Under the pieces are notes generated by a model, which ran no database searches, had not been told where the DNA came from, and saw only the letters and a program-made list of their open reading frames with translations. From assembly GCA_023435855.1 (NCBI GenBank), contig JAEZLG010000018.1:1-17037 (forward strand): DNA of 17,037 bases, read 5' to 3'. Source of the DNA: Bacillota bacterium (GTDB taxonomy: Bacteria; Bacillota; Clostridia; Christensenellales; CAG-138). A program made the position numbers and the translations under genes. Within the stretch, counting starts at the first letter, position 1. Each line of letters starts with the position of its first letter. This document shows positions 12,544-17,037 of this stretch, piece by piece.

Positions 12544-14865
12544 ATGGAAACCTTAGGCAAAAACGCTTTGACGGTTCTCGAACGCAGGTATCTGGCGAAA
12601 AACGAAAAAGGAGAGCTGATTGAGACGCCTGAAGGGATGTTCCGCCGCGTTGCGGACGCCGTAGCCGAGGCGGACAGGCTTTACGATACAGAAGCGGATG
12701 TGAAAAAAACGTCCGATGTGTTTTTCAACATGATGAGCAACCTTGTGTTCATGCCCAATTCACCTACGCTCATGAACGCAGGAAAATCCATGGGGCAGCT
12801 TTCCGCTTGCTTTGTACTTCCCGTGGACGATTCCATGACCGCCATTTTTGACGCGGTAAAAAATGCCGCGCTCATCCATCAAAGCGGCGGCGGAACGGGA
12901 TTTTCCTTCTCAAGGCTCCGTCCGGCGGGCTCCATGGTGCGCTCCACGGGTGGCGTAGCCTCCGGACCCGTGAGCTTCATGAAGGTGTTTAACGCCGCTA
13001 CCGAGGCGGTGAAACAGGGTGGCACGCGCCGCGGCGCGAATATGGGTATACTCCGTGTGGACCATCCGGACATCGTCGAATTCGTCCGCTGCAAAAGCGA
13101 TCTTGCGGAAATCACCAATTTCAACATCAGTGTCGGCTTAACCGAAGCCTTTATGCAAGCGGTAGAGGCGGACGAGGAATACAACCTCATTGACCCGCGT
13201 TCAAAAGAGCCATTGGAGAAGAAGCGCGCACGGGAGATATTCGATCTGATTGTAGACATGGCTTGGCAAAACGGCGAACCGGGCATCGTGTTCCTCGACA
13301 GGATGAACCGCGACAACGTCGTGCCTTCCGTAGGCGAAATCGAATCCACCAACCCTTGCGGGGAGCAGCCGCTTCTGCCGTATGAAAGCTGTAATCTCGG
13401 CTCAATAAACCTCATGAAGATGCTTCGGGAAACCTCTTCAGGATATGAAATCGACTACGAACGACTTGGTAACACCATCGATACCGCCGTCCATTTTTTG
13501 GATAACGTGATCGACATCAACAAGTATCCACTCCCCGAAATAGCCGAAATGACGCGTTCTACCCGAAAAATCGGCCTCGGTGTGATGGCGTTTGCGGATA
13601 TTCTATACCGCCTCAAAGTCCCTTACAATTCAAAAGAGGGTGTTGATTTAGCCGAAAAGCTCATGAGCTTTATTCAAGTGCGCGCAGATCGTGCGAGCGC
13701 AGCGCTTGCAAAAAAACGCGGTACATTCCCGCTGTATGAAAAGAGTACGCTCAATCAAAGCAAGAAGCCTCTTCGAAACGCTACCCGCACCACCATCGCA
13801 CCTACGGGTACCATTTCCATTATTTGCAATGCATCAAGCGGTGTTGAGCCGCTGTTTGCGCTGGCGTTTTTCCGAAACGTCATGGATAATGACGAGCTTC
13901 CGCAAGTAGACCCGTACTTCGTCGAGGTCGCCAAGCGCGAGGGATTTTATTCGGACGAACTGATGCGCCGCATTGCCAAGGACGGCACGCTTCACAACAT
14001 CGACGAGGTACCTGAGTATGTAAAGCGCGTGTTTGTAACCGCGCACGACATTACGCCCGCAGATCATATCAACATGCAGGCAGCTTTCCAGAACCACACC
14101 GATAATGCAGTCTCCAAGACCGTCAACTTTAAGCATGAAGCTACCCGCGAGGACGTATCCGAAGCCTTCGTACTCGCCTATAAGCTCGGCTGCAAGGGTG
14201 TTACCATCTACCGCGACGGCAGCCGCACTGGGCAGGTGCTAAACCTCGGTGTCAAAAAAGAGGAGACGCCCGAAAAGAAAAAAGAAATTAAGACCATAGC
14301 ACATGCACACATAACACCGCGCCCGCGCCCGGAAGTGACGCGCGGTATCACTGAAAAGGTAGTAATCGGATGCGGCAATCTTTATGTTACCGTTAATTAC
14401 GATGATGAGGGCATATGCGAGGTGTTTGCAAACCTCGGTCGTGCAGGCGGCTGTCCGAGCCAGAGCGAGGCAACGAGCAGGCTTATATCAAGCGCTTTGC
14501 GCTCCGGTATGGATGCGGAAAACATCATCGAGCAATTAAAGGGCATCCGCTGCCATTCTACGCTGCGCCAACGCGCTACGAACAAGAATATTAAGGTGCT
14601 TTCCTGTCCCGACGCCATCGGCAGGGTGCTCGAAAAAGTTGCAAAAATGAAGGCTGAGGAAGAAAAGCAAAGAAACGGTTCTTCCGAAAAGCACGAGCTC
14701 GAACCCGCTGAGGAGACGGAATTCCACGACGTCCCCTTAAACGGCCATGCGGGGCTTTCCATAGAAAAGCCCGCGGGCGTGCCATGTCCCGAGTGCGGGA
14801 GCGACATGGAACATGAGGGCGGTTGCGTGATTTGCAGAGGATGCGGATATTCTAAATGTGGTTAA
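12544..14865 (+). CDS. nrdJ: Adenosylcobalamin-dependent (class II) ribonucleotide reductase
   Basis: This 773-residue cytoplasmic enzyme reduces ribonucleotides to deoxyribonucleotides using vitamin B12 coenzyme, with or without oxygen. Key residues: Cys89 in LSACFVLP and Cys283 in ESCNLGSIN, the redox pair, and NPCGE at 270-274, carrying the thiyl-radical Cys272 with Asn270 and Glu274. The 11-residue spacing from Cys272 to Cys283 is that of the Thermotoga maritima enzyme. The substrate loop region contains RTTIAPTGTISI. There is no N-terminal ATP-cone domain, so overall-activity control by ATP/dATP is not expected. The C-terminus has a TSCPD-type domain (LSCPDAIGRVLEKV) and a cysteine-rich ribbon (Cys748, 751, 761, 764, 767, 772) that probably delivers electrons. 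AGGAGA precedes the ATG. It is monocistronic from its own promoter. Confidence 0.95.
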   Translation: METLGKNALTVLERRYLAKNEKGELIETPEGMFRRVADAVAEADRLYDTEADVKKTSDVFFNMMSNLVFMPNSPTLMNAGKSMGQLSACFVLPVDDSMTAIFDAVKNAALIHQSGGGTGFSFSRLRPAGSMVRSTGGVASGPVSFMKVFNAATEAVKQGGTRRGANMGILRVDHPDIVEFVRCKSDLAEITNFNISVGLTEAFMQAVEADEEYNLIDPRSKEPLEKKRAREIFDLIVDMAWQNGEPGIVFLDRMNRDNVVPSVGEIESTNPCGEQPLLPYESCNLGSINLMKMLRETSSGYEIDYERLGNTIDTAVHFLDNVIDINKYPLPEIAEMTRSTRKIGLGVMAFADILYRLKVPYNSKEGVDLAEKLMSFIQVRADRASAALAKKRGTFPLYEKSTLNQSKKPLRNATRTTIAPTGTISIICNASSGVEPLFALAFFRNVMDNDELPQVDPYFVEVAKREGFYSDELMRRIAKDGTLHNIDEVPEYVKRVFVTAHDITPADHINMQAAFQNHTDNAVSKTVNFKHEATREDVSEAFVLAYKLGCKGVTIYRDGSRTGQVLNLGVKKEETPEKKKEIKTIAHAHITPRPRPEVTRGITEKVVIGCGNLYVTVNYDDEGICEVFANLGRAGGCPSQSEATSRLISSALRSGMDAENIIEQLKGIRCHSTLRQRATNKNIKVLSCPDAIGRVLEKVAKMKAEEEKQRNGSSEKHELEPAEETEFHDVPLNGHAGLSIEKPAGVPCPECGSDMEHEGGCVICRGCGYSKCG

Positions 14866-14886
14866 TAAACTGCCTGTTCGCTGAAA

Positions 14887-14909
14887 AAATGCCCATTTGG
14901 TAGGGCAAA
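14887..14909 (-). terminator. Minus-strand terminator-like hairpin between nrdJ and the EF-G-like gene
   Basis: On the minus strand TGCCC pairs with GGGCA around an 8-nt loop and is followed by six T. On the plus strand the same stem is followed by A residues, so it would not end nrdJ transcripts. No minus-strand gene lies to its right within the window, so its use is unclear. Confidence 0.35.
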
Positions 14910-14914
14910 AACAG

Positions 14915-14943
14915 TTTACAAGCCGCCGCGTGGCTGATACAAT
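14915..14943 (+). promoter_or_regulatory. Promoter of the EF-G-like gene
   Basis: -35 TTTACA (14915-14920), 17-nt spacer, -10 TACAAT (14938-14943), giving a leader of about 65 nt before the ATG at 15017. The spacer and start region carry a complementary pair AGCCGCC/GGCGGCT around the -10. Confidence 0.65.
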
Positions 14944-15016
14944 AGCAAGTGGCGGCTGTTTATCAGACGTTACTTTTACATGTTCTAATCTACACCATTA
15001 GGGGGATTTTACTTCC

Positions 15017-17037
15017 ATGAAAGACTACACCGCAGCAAACATACGCAACATCGGAATTTTTGGGCATGGCGGCGAGGGAAAGACCACTTTGACCGAGGCG
15101 ATGCTCTTCAATGCCGGCCTTATCGAAAGGATCGGCCGCGTTGAAAACGGTAATACCACCACCGACTACGATCCCGAAGAAAACAAGCGTGCAATTTCTA
15201 TCAATGCTGCGCTGGCTCCCTTAGAGTGGAAGGATGTTAAGATCAACATCATCGACGCACCGGGTTTCTTCGATTTTTACGGCGAAGTCTATGCAGCAAT
15301 GGCGCTTGCCGACGCAGCCCTTATCGTGGTTGGCGCGGTCAGCGGCCCGGTCGTTGGTGTTGAGAAGGCCATGGAGCTTTGCAAGGAACATAATATGGCG
15401 CGCATGATGGTCGTCAATCAGATGGACCGTGAAAACGCCAATTTCGAAAAAGTCGTTGGCGAACTGGTTGCGAAGTTCGGCCCGAGCGTGGTTCCCATTC
15501 AGATTCCCATCATGGACAAAGGCGTTTTCAAGGGTTATGTGGACGTCGTCAATAAGACCGCCAAGCTGTTCGACGGCAAAAACGAAAAAGAGACCGCAAT
15601 TCCCGACGCACTCGCAGCATCCACACAGAAATTCTACGAAGCACTAACCGAAGCTGCTGCAGAAAGCGAAGAGGCATTGATGGAAAAATTCTTCGAGGAG
15701 GGAGAGCTCTCCCACGAGGAAATCATCCGCGGCCTCAGTCGCGGCGTGCGCGAAGGCGCAATCACGCCCGTAGGCTGTTGTGCGGCACTGCCGAACATCG
15801 GCGTGGCGACGCTTCTTAATAACCTTGTATACTACATGCCGGCCGCAAGCGACGTGGCTGCACCGCATGCTGTTAACGCTAAGACCGGCGAAACCGTTAC
15901 AATCGACAAGAACGGAAAGTTCGCGGGACAAGTTGCCAAAACCGTGGTCGATCAGTTCGGCAAATACTCCATCATCAAGGTATATAGCGGCACGCTTACC
16001 GTGGACGTCGTGCCTTACAACAGTGCCTCCGACAAGAGCGAAAAAGCCACAGCCCCCGGCATTATGCGCGGCAAGAAGCTCATTCCCGTTGATAAGATTA
16101 TCGCCGGCGATATCGGAGCTCTCTCTAAGCTTCAGTACACAAACACAGGCGATACGCTTTGCGACGCATCTGCACCCGTTGTGTTCGATAAAATTGCGTT
16201 TCCCGAGCCGGCCATCGGCCTTGCTGTAAGCGCCAAGAAGCAAGGGGAAGAAGATAAGGTCTTCGCAGGCCTCAACAAAATCCTCGAAGAAGATCCTACA
16301 ATGGCGCTTGAAAAGAACGTAGAAACGGGCGACGTGCTCATTCGCGGTTTAGGCGAAATGCATATCGATGTTATCTGCGCCAAACTCAAAAACAAAAGTG
16401 GTGTAGAGGCTGCACTTGCTGATCCTAAAGTACCTTACCGTGAGACCATCCGCGCTACCGCAGAGGCCGAAGGTAAACATAAGAAACAGACGGGCGGCAG
16501 CGGTCAGTTCGGTGTTGTTAACATGCGCTTTGAACCTTTAGAAAGCGGCGAATTTGAATTTGTAAACGCCATCGTCGGCGGCGTGGTGCCCCGCGAATAT
16601 ATCCCCGCAGTCGAAAAGGCAACGCGTGAGGCGCTGCAGCGCGGCGTACTCGCCGGCTATCCCATGATCGGCATAAAGGCGACGCTGTTCTTTGGCAAGT
16701 ACCATCCCGTGGATTCTAAGGAAGTCGCGTTTAAATCCGCAGCGAGGCTCGCTTATAAGGAAGCCTGCGCGCACGCGAGCCCGACCCTTATTGAACCCAT
16801 CTACCGCTACGAGATACTTGTTCCGAGCGATTACATGGGCGATGTGATAGGCGACCTTAACCGCCGTCGCGGCCGCATGCTCGGCATGAACCCTCGCGAG
16901 GGCGGCAAGACCGAAGTCGTTGCTGAAGCACCGCTTGCCGAAATGTTCAAATACGCCACAGACCTTCGTTCTATGACGCAGGCGCGCGGCTCGTTTAGGT
17001 CCGAGTTCGTTCGTTACGAGGACGTACCTGGCCAGAT
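15017..17037 (+). CDS. EF-G-like translational GTPase (EF-G2/FusA2 type), right end cut off
   Basis: 673 codons are present with no stop, close to the usual EF-G length of about 690, so only the C-terminal tail is missing. It has a GTP-binding domain, then EF-G domains II-V (RGLGEMHIDVICAKL, the domain IV GGSGQFGVVNMRFEP, LNRRRGRMLGM). The GTPase motifs differ from canonical EF-G: P-loop GHGGEGKT (16-23), switch II DAPGF (80-84) with Phe84 where the catalytic His normally stands, and NQMD (134-137) in place of NKxD. These changes are typical of the secondary EF-G-like group found in many Clostridia and Thermotoga rather than of the housekeeping fusA. It probably interacts with the ribosome, but its step in translation or recycling is not certain. 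GGGGG (15000-15005) serves as ribosome-binding site with rather long spacing. Confidence 0.88.
   Translation, partial: MKDYTAANIRNIGIFGHGGEGKTTLTEAMLFNAGLIERIGRVENGNTTTDYDPEENKRAISINAALAPLEWKDVKINIIDAPGFFDFYGEVYAAMALADAALIVVGAVSGPVVGVEKAMELCKEHNMARMMVVNQMDRENANFEKVVGELVAKFGPSVVPIQIPIMDKGVFKGYVDVVNKTAKLFDGKNEKETAIPDALAASTQKFYEALTEAAAESEEALMEKFFEEGELSHEEIIRGLSRGVREGAITPVGCCAALPNIGVATLLNNLVYYMPAASDVAAPHAVNAKTGETVTIDKNGKFAGQVAKTVVDQFGKYSIIKVYSGTLTVDVVPYNSASDKSEKATAPGIMRGKKLIPVDKIIAGDIGALSKLQYTNTGDTLCDASAPVVFDKIAFPEPAIGLAVSAKKQGEEDKVFAGLNKILEEDPTMALEKNVETGDVLIRGLGEMHIDVICAKLKNKSGVEAALADPKVPYRETIRATAEAEGKHKKQTGGSGQFGVVNMRFEPLESGEFEFVNAIVGGVVPREYIPAVEKATREALQRGVLAGYPMIGIKATLFFGKYHPVDSKEVAFKSAARLAYKEACAHASPTLIEPIYRYEILVPSDYMGDVIGDLNRRRGRMLGMNPREGGKTEVVAEAPLAEMFKYATDLRSMTQARGSFRSEFVRYEDVPGQ

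Noticed and set aside
12879..13415. Minus-strand open frame of 178 codons
   Set aside because: It is antisense to nrdJ across its catalytic region; a shadow of that gene.
15644..16243. Minus-strand open frame of 199 codons
   Set aside because: It is antisense to the EF-G-like gene, which is intact and well conserved in motif; no start signals.

Overview
The window reads as chromosomal DNA of a Gram-positive, anaerobic Clostridia-type bacterium (Bacillota) of roughly 50% GC. This is inferred from strong GGAGG ribosome-binding sites, a YesM/YesN two-component pair, an Mgl-type sugar importer with lipoprotein binding proteins, a yybP-ykoY manganese riboswitch, a B12-dependent ribonucleotide reductase and a second EF-G-like GTPase. 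Genus cannot be named from the sequence alone. No mobile element, CRISPR array, tRNA or rRNA was seen.

Left edge (1-430, minus strand): the 5' end of tyrosyl-tRNA synthetase, preceded by what looks like a complete ribosome-mediated attenuator. It has a consensus promoter, a 28-codon leader peptide with four Tyr codons (two adjacent), a protector hairpin, an 11-bp antiterminator and a perfect terminator. This is the most interesting element of the window, because tyrS genes in this phylum are usually controlled by T-box RNAs and no T-box motif is visible.

Sugar block (431-10651, all minus strand, transcribed from right to left): response regulator (YesN type), sensor kinase (YesM type), a membrane-anchored protein with a degenerate periplasmic-binding fold, a galactose/glucose-binding lipoprotein, then mglB, mglA, mglC, and last an rRNA methyltransferase (rlmA). 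The first four genes overlap or nearly touch and look like a sensing module that detects sugar outside the cell and controls the importer behind it. The sensing-module lipoprotein keeps nearly all the galactose/glucose contacts known from E. coli MglB, while the importer's own binding protein has changed several of them. A strong hairpin lies between mglB and mglA.

Right half (10774-17037, plus strand): a Mn2+ riboswitch with a readable switching mechanism, then mntP (manganese exporter), a stand-alone SagB-type nitroreductase, nrdJ (adenosylcobalamin-dependent ribonucleotide reductase, with probable NrdR boxes) and an EF-G-like GTPase that runs off the window. These appear to be mostly separate transcription units, each with its own recognisable promoter.
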